Source of the DNA: Asticcacaulis sp. ZE23SCel15
Lineage (GTDB): Bacteria > Pseudomonadota > Alphaproteobacteria > Caulobacterales > Caulobacteraceae
Assembly (NCBI RefSeq): GCF_030505395.1
Contig: NZ_CP130044.1
Location: 1,163,001-1,227,000 of the forward strand
Reading direction: 5' to 3'
Length of the DNA stretch: 64,000 bases
The translations under genes were made by a program, and so were the position numbers. Each line of letters opens with the position of its first letter. Position 1 is the stretch's first letter. The notes under the pieces were generated by a model. The model saw only the letters and a list, made by a program, of their open reading frames with translations. It did not search any database and was not told the DNA's origin. Positions 1-6,907 of the stretch are shown one piece after another.

Positions 1-429
1 GGTGACCTGAATGAAAAGGTCGATCCCTACATGATGCCGATTTGGCAGGCGCTGGACGATATTCTGGGGGCGGACGGTTTACGCAAACGCCGTGAACGTA
101 ATGAGATTGAGGTCGCCCCTTTGGCCTATATGCGCGGTCGTACCTTGTCGAATGCCTATGTCATTATCGACGAAGCGCAGAACACAACCAAACAACAGAT
201 GAAGATGGTGCTGACCCGTCTGGGTGAGGGCTCAAAGATGGTGGTGACCGGCGATCCGTCGCAGGTCGATTTGCCCAATGCGCGCGAATCCGGTCTGGCC
301 CACGCGGTCGGTCTGCTGGGACGGCTGGAGGGGGTGGGCGTGTCGCGCCTGACCGCCGATGATGTGGTGCGCCATGAGTTGGTGGGGCGGATCGTGCGCG
401 CCTATGATAACGAATTTAAGGAATCCTGA
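1..429 (+). CDS. phoH: PhoH-family ATPase, 3' part
   Basis: Only the last 142 codons are in the window; the frame is open from base 1, so the gene starts upstream. The protein belongs to the PhoH (YbeZ) P-loop ATPases, cytoplasmic proteins linked to RNA and ribosome metabolism. The Walker A loop lies outside the window. The Walker B segment (YVIIDEAQN) and the following VTGDPSQVDLP segment, which is typical of PhoH, are present. The TGA stop overlaps the ATG of ybeY by one base, which indicates translational coupling. The order phoH-ybeY-corC-lnt matches the E. coli ybeZ-ybeY-ybeX-lnt cluster. Confidence in the family is high. The precise cellular role is not shown by the sequence. Confidence 0.93.
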   Translation, partial: GDLNEKVDPYMMPIWQALDDILGADGLRKRRERNEIEVAPLAYMRGRTLSNAYVIIDEAQNTTKQQMKMVLTRLGEGSKMVVTGDPSQVDLPNARESGLAHAVGLLGRLEGVGVSRLTADDVVRHELVGRIVRAYDNEFKES

Positions 430-914
430 TGGAAAGTCCGGTTTTGGTGGATATTGAGGTTGAGCATGAAGACTGGCTCGATGTGCTGCCGGAGGCCCCA
501 CACCTGATCCAGACGGCGATTGAGGCGACCTTTGCCCATCTGGAAACCAGCCAGCAGGCCGATATCGTCGTGTTGCTGACCGACGATGCCGAGATGAAAG
601 ATCTCAACAAGCAGTACCGCCAGAAGAACGCGCCGACCAATGTGCTGTCATTTCCGGCGCCTAAGATTGCGGGTGTTACCGACATCGCCCATCTGGGGGA
701 CATGGCGCTGGGGCTTGAGACCTGCGTGCGTGAGGCCAAGGAACAGAATAAGACTCTGGCCAACCATGTCACACATCTCAGTATACACGGCGCGCTGCAT
801 CTATTAGGCTATGATCATATGGTTGAGACTGAGGCTCAAGAGATGGAAGATCTTGAGCGCGACGTCCTCAAAAGCCTGAATATTGCCGATCCCTATCTGA
901 CAGATGAGACCTGA
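429..914 (+). CDS. ybeY: Endoribonuclease YbeY
   Basis: This 161-residue protein is a YbeY-type single-strand RNA endonuclease that acts in 16S rRNA 3'-end maturation and ribosome quality control. The zinc-binding signature HGALHLLGYDH is intact at residues 120-130, with H120, H124 and H130 as ligands. The conserved segment NKQYRQKNAPTNVLSF precedes it at about residues 60-75. Length is normal for the family. The start codon overlaps the phoH stop (ATGA arrangement), so the start is well supported. corC follows after 8 bases, consistent with one operon. Confidence 0.96.
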   Translation: MESPVLVDIEVEHEDWLDVLPEAPHLIQTAIEATFAHLETSQQADIVVLLTDDAEMKDLNKQYRQKNAPTNVLSFPAPKIAGVTDIAHLGDMALGLETCVREAKEQNKTLANHVTHLSIHGALHLLGYDHMVETEAQEMEDLERDVLKSLNIADPYLTDET

Positions 915-922
915 TATCTCTC

Positions 923-1828
923 ATGCCCAGCTCCGACGACCCGGCGAGTCCATCGCCACAGACATCCTCAAAAAAATCCATCCTGTCCCTGTTTGGCTGG
1001 GGCAAACCCGCCGCTGAGGACGCCGATGCGGACCCCCTCAGTCCGGCTAAGGATGTCGCCGCCGATCTCATCAATCATGCTCGTGAATTTCAGACCCTGC
1101 GCGTCGCCGATGTCATGACGCCACGCGCGGATATTGTGGCGGCTGATGTGTCTTGTACTCTGGCGGACGTGGTCAGGATCTGTATCGAGAGCGAACATTC
1201 GCGGGTGCCGATCTTTCGCGAAACTCTGGATGATCCGATCGGGGTTCTGCACATCAAGGACTTGCTCAAGGTGCTGTCGCCGGAGAATGTCGATGGCTCC
1301 GGGCCCAACTGGGCGGAGCCGATCCTGCACCGCCTGAGACGGGATGTGCTCTATGTGCCGGTGTCGATGAAGGCGCACGAACTGCTGCTGCGGATGCAGG
1401 CGGAACGCACCCACATGGCCATGGTCATCGATGAATTTGGCGGCACAGACGGTCTGGTGACGATGGAAGACCTGATCGAAGCCGTGGTCGGTGACATCGA
1501 CGATGAATATGATGATGACGCCGCCCTTGATATTATCGAACATGGCGCGGGCGTGATTGAGGCCGATGGCCGGGTCGAGCTTAAAACCCTTGAGGAACGG
1601 CTGAACCTTACGCTTTATCCTGAAGATACCGAAGAAGAGGTCGATACTCTGGGGGGGCTGGTCGCCGTTCTGGCGGGGCGGGTGCCGCGCCGGGGCGAAG
1701 TCGTGCGCCATAAATCCGCGGGCTTTGATATCGAAGTCATGGATGCCGATACCCGCCGCATCAAGCGCCTGCGTCTGCATCCGCTGACTGAGGCGCAATT
1801 GTCCGAAGATACCGACAAAGACGAATAA
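923..1828 (+). CDS. corC: CorC/HlyC-type CBS-domain protein
   Basis: This 301-residue soluble protein has a CBS pair at about residues 60-190 and a C-terminal CorC_HlyC transporter-associated domain at about 210-290. It lacks the membrane-embedded CNNM/DUF21 domain of larger hemolysin homologues, so it is the short YbeX/CorC type. Members have been linked to Mg2+/Co2+ efflux and, in E. coli YbeX, to ribosome metabolism; 'hemolysin' is a historical label. The acidic stretch GDIDDEYDDD near residue 195 is typical. It sits between ybeY and lnt in the conserved cluster. lnt starts 9 bases downstream. Confidence 0.9.
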   Translation: MPSSDDPASPSPQTSSKKSILSLFGWGKPAAEDADADPLSPAKDVAADLINHAREFQTLRVADVMTPRADIVAADVSCTLADVVRICIESEHSRVPIFRETLDDPIGVLHIKDLLKVLSPENVDGSGPNWAEPILHRLRRDVLYVPVSMKAHELLLRMQAERTHMAMVIDEFGGTDGLVTMEDLIEAVVGDIDDEYDDDAALDIIEHGAGVIEADGRVELKTLEERLNLTLYPEDTEEEVDTLGGLVAVLAGRVPRRGEVVRHKSAGFDIEVMDADTRRIKRLRLHPLTEAQLSEDTDKDE

Positions 1829-1837
1829 GGGCGCAAC

Positions 1838-3514
1838 ATGCTTTCAGAGGATCTCCGGGCACAGATTGCGGCGTTCGGCCAACAGCTTTCGCCCTTAAGG
1901 CGCTATATGGGGCCAAAACGGCTGGCGGCGCTTGCCGGGGCTCTGGCAGCGCTGGCCCATCCGCCATTTGGCTTTTTGCCGGGCCTGTTGGGTTATGGCC
2001 TGCTGCTCTATGTGCTCAATGGTGATCTGGGGCCGAAACCGCTCAGGCGTGCGTTTGCGGTCGGGTTCTGGGCCGGGTTTGTCTACTTCCTGATCAGTTG
2101 TTTCTGGGTGGCCGAAGCGTTTCTGGTCGATGCGGAAACCTTTGGCTGGATGGCCCCGTTCGCGGTCATGATCCTGCCCGCTATGATAGCTTTTTTCTGG
2201 GGTCTGTTTGGCGTCGTTTATGCGCAGTTTGCGCCGAAATCCGGTGTGAAAAGCCTGGTGTGTTTTGCGGTTTGGTTCTGCGGATTTGAGATGATCCGCG
2301 GCTGGATATTCACCGGCTTTCCGTGGAATCCAGCGGGGGCTAGCTGGATGGCAGGCTCGGCCATCTCGCAGATGGCGGCCTTGGTCGGGGTTTACGGCCT
2401 GAGCCTGATCACGGTCATGGCCTTTGCCAGCATTGCCATTATCAAACCGGCGCAGGGCCTTAAAGGTTATCGGCCGGTCATGGTCGCGGCGGGGGCCTTA
2501 TTAGTCTGTTTTACCTTTGGTCAGTATCGTTTGATCCGTACTGAGATCACACCGTCCGAGACTTCGGTGCGTCTGGTGCAGACCAATATCGGTCAGGAGG
2601 CCAAATGGACGGAAAGTGAGTTTTCACGCATTGTCCGCGACTATGTGGCTATGACCAAAGCCAAACCCAAATATGCCAAATGGTCGGCACAGGGCGCGGA
2701 TTACGGGCGACGCCCTGATATTGTGATCTGGCCCGAAGGGGCGTTACCAGCGTCGGCTGAGGAGCTTTTTTCGGCCAGTTCATGGACATCAGAGGTGTTT
2801 GCGCGGCTGCTGGAGCCGGATCAAACCCTGATGATGGGGGTCTATCGCTCTGATCTGGATAAGGGCGGCAACATGGTCTGGCGCAATACCATGCTGGTTA
2901 TTCAGCAAAAAGCGCATGAAACGCGCATTGTGGCGGCCTATGACAAATTTAAATTAGTCCCGTTCGGAGAATTCCTGCCGTTTGAAAATCTGCTGACTAA
3001 GATTGGTGTGAAAAATCTGGTCAATATTGGCGACGGTTTCACGCCAGGTGACAGAACAAAAGCGATGACGGTGGAGGGTATACCATCTTTTTTGCCGCTT
3101 ATTTGTTATGAGGGACTTTTTCCAGCGCTTGATCAAAGTAATTACAGCTTTGGAAAACCGGGTAAACGGCCGCAATGGATCGTTAATATTTCAAATGATG
3201 CCTGGTTTGGCCCAACAAGCGGCCCGGTTCAGCATTTAAATCTGTCAGCCTATCGGGCTATAGAGCAAGGTTTACCTATGGTAAGGTCAACGCCTACGGG
3301 AATATCTGTGATTGTTGATCCACTGGGTCGTGTAATACCGTCAACTAAACTTGGAGTAGGTTATGCGGGTTACATTGATGTAATGATACCAAAAGTGGTA
3401 AAACTTACCGTATATGGAAAATTCTATGTCATTTATGTCATCTTTATTACAATTTTTAGCTTAATTCTTCTGCCGTATAATACTTTGTTAAGGCCGGTCA
3501 AAAAAACCAGTTAA
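1838..3514 (+). CDS. lnt: Apolipoprotein N-acyltransferase Lnt
   Basis: Lnt transfers an acyl chain from phospholipid to the N-terminal cysteine of lipoproteins in the inner membrane. The 558-residue protein has several N-terminal membrane segments (about residues 30-245), a periplasmic nitrilase-like domain and a C-terminal membrane segment (about 525-545). The catalytic triad is visible: E300 in WPEGALP, K370 in YDKFKLVPFGEF and C423 in LICYEGLFP. Length is normal. From about base 2935 to the stop the gene is markedly richer in A and T than its first part and than its neighbours, with altered codon use, although the active-site residues there are intact. It closes the phoH-ybeY-corC-lnt cluster. 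Confidence 0.96.
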   Translation: MLSEDLRAQIAAFGQQLSPLRRYMGPKRLAALAGALAALAHPPFGFLPGLLGYGLLLYVLNGDLGPKPLRRAFAVGFWAGFVYFLISCFWVAEAFLVDAETFGWMAPFAVMILPAMIAFFWGLFGVVYAQFAPKSGVKSLVCFAVWFCGFEMIRGWIFTGFPWNPAGASWMAGSAISQMAALVGVYGLSLITVMAFASIAIIKPAQGLKGYRPVMVAAGALLVCFTFGQYRLIRTEITPSETSVRLVQTNIGQEAKWTESEFSRIVRDYVAMTKAKPKYAKWSAQGADYGRRPDIVIWPEGALPASAEELFSASSWTSEVFARLLEPDQTLMMGVYRSDLDKGGNMVWRNTMLVIQQKAHETRIVAAYDKFKLVPFGEFLPFENLLTKIGVKNLVNIGDGFTPGDRTKAMTVEGIPSFLPLICYEGLFPALDQSNYSFGKPGKRPQWIVNISNDAWFGPTSGPVQHLNLSAYRAIEQGLPMVRSTPTGISVIVDPLGRVIPSTKLGVGYAGYIDVMIPKVVKLTVYGKFYVIYVIFITIFSLILLPYNTLLRPVKKTS

Positions 3515-3599
3515 GCGATAGCTGCGTATATGGCTAGTAGCAATTAAATCTGGTGACCCAGCCTTTTAGGTCAGGCGTAGTTTTTTACAGAGGCAGAAA

Positions 3600-4019
3600 T
3601 TGGACGATATATCAAAAACAGACCGGTCGCCAAACCCGGTCGATTTGCATGTCGGCGCACGCGTACGGATGCGCCGTAAATTTTTAGGCATGTCGCAGGA
3701 AGGTTTGGCCGAAACGATAGATCTGACCTTCCAGCAGGTCCAGAAATATGAGCGTGGCTCGAACCGCATCAGCGCCTCAAAACTTTATGAAATCTCCAAG
3801 GCTCTTAAGGCGCCGGTGGCATATTTCTTTGAGGGCTATGGTCAGTCAGAGGCGGTTGAGGGTTTCTCGGAATCCGAGTCTGAACAGTTCGTGCATGGGT
3901 TCCTGATGACGACCGAAGGCATCGAACTGGCTGAAGCCTTTCCTCGGATCAAGAGCACCAAGCAGCGCCGCCGTATTCTTGAATTGGTGCGCACGCTGGC
4001 GGAAGACGAAGACGCTTAA
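3600..4019 (+). CDS. XRE-family HTH transcriptional regulator
   Basis: This 139-residue protein has one Cro/CI-type helix-turn-helix at about residues 18-72 (for example GMSQEGLAETIDLTFQQVQ) and a C-terminal part without a recognised domain. The start is the TTG at 3600, preceded by AGAGG about 8 bases upstream; no ATG lies in a better place. Close homologues with this head (LHVGARVRMRRKF) are common in alphaproteobacteria, many of them near metK, but I do not know a defined target. Two hairpins follow the stop, so it is probably a separate transcript from metK. DNA binding is strongly supported; the regulated genes are not. Confidence 0.88.
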   Translation: MDDISKTDRSPNPVDLHVGARVRMRRKFLGMSQEGLAETIDLTFQQVQKYERGSNRISASKLYEISKALKAPVAYFFEGYGQSEAVEGFSESESEQFVHGFLMTTEGIELAEAFPRIKSTKQRRRILELVRTLAEDEDA

Positions 4020-4023
4020 AAGC

Positions 4024-4079
4024 GGGTTTGAATTTTTTAAACCCTGATAAATAAGCCCTGCCAACCGGCGGGGCTTATT
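4024..4079 (+). terminator. Tandem hairpins after the XRE gene
   Basis: Two hairpins lie directly after the XRE stop codon. The first pairs GGGTTT (4024-4029) with AAACCC (4039-4044). The second is stronger: a 13-base stem AATAAGCCCTGCC / GGCGGGGCTTATT with one G-U pair and an AACC loop (4050-4079). The T tract is short. Probable transcription terminator separating the regulator from metK. Confidence 0.7.
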
Positions 4080-4095
4080 TGCGTGACGATAATCC

Positions 4096-4124
4096 TTGAA
4101 GTCATATAAACATATCTTTATATG
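4096..4124 (+). promoter_or_regulatory. metK promoter with palindromic operator
   Basis: An 8-base perfect inverted repeat, CATATAAA (4103-4110) and TTTATATG (4117-4124), is separated by 6 bases. It overlaps a plausible sigma-70-type promoter, TTGAAG (4096-4101), a 17-base spacer, then TATATG (4119-4124). A repressor bound there would block the promoter. ArsR-family methionine-cycle regulators (SahR/SamR type) control metK or ahcY in some proteobacteria through AT-rich palindromes of this general form. That match is from memory of the family and is an inference. No SAM-riboswitch fold was seen. Confidence 0.6.
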
Positions 4125-4156
4125 GTTATAGCATTAGTTCACGGCGGAGCCTTACC

Positions 4157-5332
4157 ATGCGTCCTTCCTATATCTTTACATCCGAAAGCGTTTCCGAAGG
4201 CCATCCTGATAAGGTTGCCGATCGCATTTCTGATGTGGTGGTCGATGCCTTCTTAGGGCGTGACCCCGAAGCGCGCGTGGCCTGTGAGACCATGGTCACG
4301 ACCAACCGCATTATTCTGGCCGGTGAAGTGCGCGCTGATGACGAACTGATCGAGGACATTATTGGTGGGCTGGAGCACAAGGTGCGCCACGCCGTCAAGG
4401 ACATCGGTTATGCCCAAAAGGGCTTTCACTGGGCGTCGGCGGACTATGCCTGTCACCTGCATGCCCAATCAGCGGATATCGCCATGGGCGTTGATGCCGG
4501 TGACGAGAAAGATGAAGGCGCCGGTGATCAGGGTATTATGTTCGGCTACGCGACCGATGAAACGGATGAATTGACCCCCGCGCCGCTGCAATGGTCGCAC
4601 AATATCCTGCATCGTCTGGCACAGGCCCGCCATAGCGGTGAGGCCAAGTCTCTGGAGCCTGATGCCAAATCACAAGTCACAGTGCTCTATGAAAATGGTG
4701 TGCCCAGCCGTATCCTGAAAATTCTGGTGTCACATCAGCATCATGATGGCCTAAGCCCCGCAGATGTGGCGGCGATCATCAAGCCCTTGGCGCTTGAAGT
4801 TCTGCCCGAAGGCATGGTGACCAATGAGACCGAGTGGCTGGTCAATCCGACTGGCAATTTCGTCATCGGCGGGCCGGATGGTGATGCCGGTTTGACGGGG
4901 CGTAAGATCATTGTCGATACCTACGGCGGGGCGGCACCGCACGGTGGCGGTGCGTTTTCGGGTAAGGACCCGACCAAGGTTGACCGCTCGGCCGCCTATG
5001 CCCTGCGCTATCTGGCCAAGAATGTCGTGGCGGCCGGTCTGGCGAAGAAATGCACGCTTCAGGTATCATACGCGATTGGGGTGTCAAAGCCGCTGTCGTT
5101 TTATGTCGATACCCACGGCACCGGCGAAGTCGATGCTGAGGCGCTGGAAAAGCTGTTGCCGGAGCTGATCGGGGGCCTGACGCCGCGTGCGATCCGCACC
5201 CATCTGGGCCTGAACAAGCCGATCTATGAGCGCACGACCGCCTATGGCCACTTTGGCCGCACGCCGGATAATGACGGTGGGTTCTCATGGGAAAAGACCG
5301 ATCTGGTTGAGGCCCTGCGCGGAGCGTTTTAG
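4157..5332 (+). CDS. metK: S-adenosylmethionine synthetase
   Basis: MetK makes S-adenosylmethionine from methionine and ATP in the cytoplasm. The 391-residue protein is of normal length and carries the family motifs: [12 protein letters not shown] near the N-terminus (ATP and Mg2+ binding), [13 protein letters not shown] at about residues 121-133, and the P-loop-like [17 protein letters not shown] at about 262-278. The ATG at 4157 is preceded by GGCGGAG and is 33 bases downstream of the palindromic operator described at 4103-4124, so repression at that site is likely. trmB follows after a hairpin. Confidence 0.98.
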   Translation: MRPSYIFTSESVSEGHPDKVADRISDVVVDAFLGRDPEARVACETMVTTNRIILAGEVRADDELIEDIIGGLEHKVRHAVKDIGYAQKGFHWASADYACHLHAQSADIAMGVDAGDEKDEGAGDQGIMFGYATDETDELTPAPLQWSHNILHRLAQARHSGEAKSLEPDAKSQVTVLYENGVPSRILKILVSHQHHDGLSPADVAAIIKPLALEVLPEGMVTNETEWLVNPTGNFVIGGPDGDAGLTGRKIIVDTYGGAAPHGGGAFSGKDPTKVDRSAAYALRYLAKNVVAAGLAKKCTLQVSYAIGVSKPLSFYVDTHGTGEVDAEALEKLLPELIGGLTPRAIRTHLGLNKPIYERTTAYGHFGRTPDNDGGFSWEKTDLVEALRGAF

Positions 5333-5358
5333 TCGAGGCATAAGTGAAAGTTTTGGGT

Positions 5359-5380
5359 TCTAGGGGGCTTGCCCCCTAGA
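5359..5380 (+). terminator. Perfect hairpin after metK
   Basis: The sequence TCTAGGGGGC-TT-GCCCCCTAGA is a perfect 10-base stem with a 2-base loop, followed by GTTTCTTTAAAA. It lies 26 bases after the metK stop and 31 bases before trmB. It probably terminates or attenuates metK transcription. GGGGGCT-type palindromes of this sort are also seen as dispersed intergenic repeats in some proteobacteria. Confidence 0.65.
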
Positions 5381-5411
5381 GTTTCTTTAAAATAGTGCCT
5401 AAAAGCGCCGC

Positions 5412-6131
5412 ATGACCGACGACACTAAATCTCAAGATACCCCAACCTGGGGGCCGATGCGCTCATTCGGGCGCATCAAGGCGCGCACCTTAAAGCCGCG
5501 TCAGGCCAGCCTGTTCGACAGCCTTTTGCCGCAGATTGTGCTGGATGACGCGCGGGTGGCAAGGATCGTGGCTGATCCCCGCAGCGAATATGCAGATGCG
5601 ACCGAAGTCTGGCTTGAAATCGGTTTCGGTGGGGGCGAGCATATGGCCGCCCAGGCCGGTCGTCATCCGCACGCCCTGATCATGGGCGGGGAACCGTTTC
5701 TGAACGGTGTCGGTTCGGCCTTGCGCCATATCGATGAGGCGGGACTTAACAATGTCCGCCTGCTGGCCGGGGATGTGCGGCCGCTGATTGATCAATTGCC
5801 CGATGGATTTATCGAGCGCATTTTCATCATGTTCCCCGATCCGTGGCCCAAGGCGCGCCACCACAAGCGCCGTTTTATCCAACCTGAAACGATCGCGGCC
5901 TTTGCCCGCATACTCAAAGATGGCGGGCGGGTACGCTTTGCGACCGACTGGGCCGACTATGCCGACTGGACGCTGGAGCGGTTTTTGAAAAGTCCGGATT
6001 TTCTATGGCCCGCCGAAGGTCAGGCCGCGTGGAATACACCGCCGGCCGACCATGTCACGACGCGTTATGAAGAAAAAAAGTTGGGCGATTGTGCGCCAGT
6101 CTTCTTCGATTTTGTCAGAAAGCCACGGTAA
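5412..6131 (+). CDS. trmB: tRNA (guanine-N7-)-methyltransferase
   Basis: TrmB methylates N7 of G46 in tRNA variable loops with SAM as donor. The 239-residue protein has the SAM-binding loop EIGFGGGEH at about residues 70-78 and the family signature PDPWPKARHHKRR at about 143-155, followed by the product-side segment FATDWADYA. Length is normal. It lies downstream of metK, the source of its cofactor, separated by a strong hairpin, so it may be partly uncoupled from metK transcription. The ATG at 5412 lacks a strong SD sequence but fits the family N-terminus. Confidence 0.95.
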   Translation: MTDDTKSQDTPTWGPMRSFGRIKARTLKPRQASLFDSLLPQIVLDDARVARIVADPRSEYADATEVWLEIGFGGGEHMAAQAGRHPHALIMGGEPFLNGVGSALRHIDEAGLNNVRLLAGDVRPLIDQLPDGFIERIFIMFPDPWPKARHHKRRFIQPETIAAFARILKDGGRVRFATDWADYADWTLERFLKSPDFLWPAEGQAAWNTPPADHVTTRYEEKKLGDCAPVFFDFVRKPR

Positions 6132-6295
6132 CCCCATAGTGCAGGGCGCAAAACTCGCCTGACGCGCTAATGTTCGGCACATATGCAACAAAAATCAGAT
6201 TTAGATAAGTTTTTTGAAAAAACCCCTTTTCAGCCGCCTGAAAATGAGACTTAAATGAGGCACGGTTTCGAGGGGCGGGGGCCCGCAGCGTACAG

Positions 6296-6901
6296 ATGGA
6301 AAGCCTGCATAAGACTTCGGGGGCAGTCGTCTTTGCTTTCCTTATTTTACATCTGACAAATCATCTGGTGGGATTGATGGGCATGGACGCCGCCCTTCAG
6401 TTCATGGACGCTGTGCGTTTGGTCTACCGCCATCCGGTGGTCGAGATGGGCCTGTTTTTGGCCCTGACCTTACAGATTATCACCGGCTACGCCCTGTGCC
6501 GCGACATCTGGGCGGAGCGCAAGGACATCATCCATCAGCTACAGGCGGCGTCCGGTATCTACATGGCCGTCTTTATGATTGTGCATATCGCCATGATCGG
6601 GGTGGCGCGCTATGTGCTGAATCTGGATACCAATGCCTATTTCATCGCCGCTCAGTTTCAGGTGTGGCCGTGGCAGTATGTGGCGTATGGTTTTTATGGG
6701 TTGGCGATCATGGCGGTATTTACCCACATGGGCTGCATCGCCTTTGATATCTTCAAGAAAAAGAACCGGCCCGCCGCCTGGGTCATGCTGTTGCTGGTGG
6801 TCGGTATCGGCGGTTATGTGACCTGGCTGCTGATGGCCATGTACGGCGGCTATCTCTATGGCATTGAGGTGCCGGAAGAATATTCCCGCTTCGGAATATA
6901 G
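6296..6901 (+). CDS. Cytochrome b-like integral membrane protein
   Basis: This 201-residue protein has five predicted membrane segments, at about residues 8-29, 48-68, 81-104, 122-145 and 157-182. Histidines lie in or near the first (LILHLTNHL), third (MIVHIAM) and fourth (VFTHMG) segments, as in b-type heme proteins. The pattern resembles the succinate dehydrogenase/fumarate reductase membrane subunit fold, but no Sdh partner genes are nearby. Heme binding is inferred. The upstream 160 bases contain a GTTTTTTGAAAAAAC palindrome (6209-6223) and a GCGGGGGCCCGC repeat, with no clear SD sequence. It converges on glnD with a 6-base gap. Confidence 0.6.
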   Translation: MESLHKTSGAVVFAFLILHLTNHLVGLMGMDAALQFMDAVRLVYRHPVVEMGLFLALTLQIITGYALCRDIWAERKDIIHQLQAASGIYMAVFMIVHIAMIGVARYVLNLDTNAYFIAAQFQVWPWQYVAYGFYGLAIMAVFTHMGCIAFDIFKKKNRPAAWVMLLLVVGIGGYVTWLLMAMYGGYLYGIEVPEEYSRFGI

Positions 6902-6907
6902 GTGGTA

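Noticed and set aside
4020-4156. SAM riboswitch upstream of metK
   Set aside because: The leader is short and shows only terminator hairpins and an AT-rich palindrome; no SAM-I, SAM-II or SAM/SAH pseudoknot arrangement was recognised.
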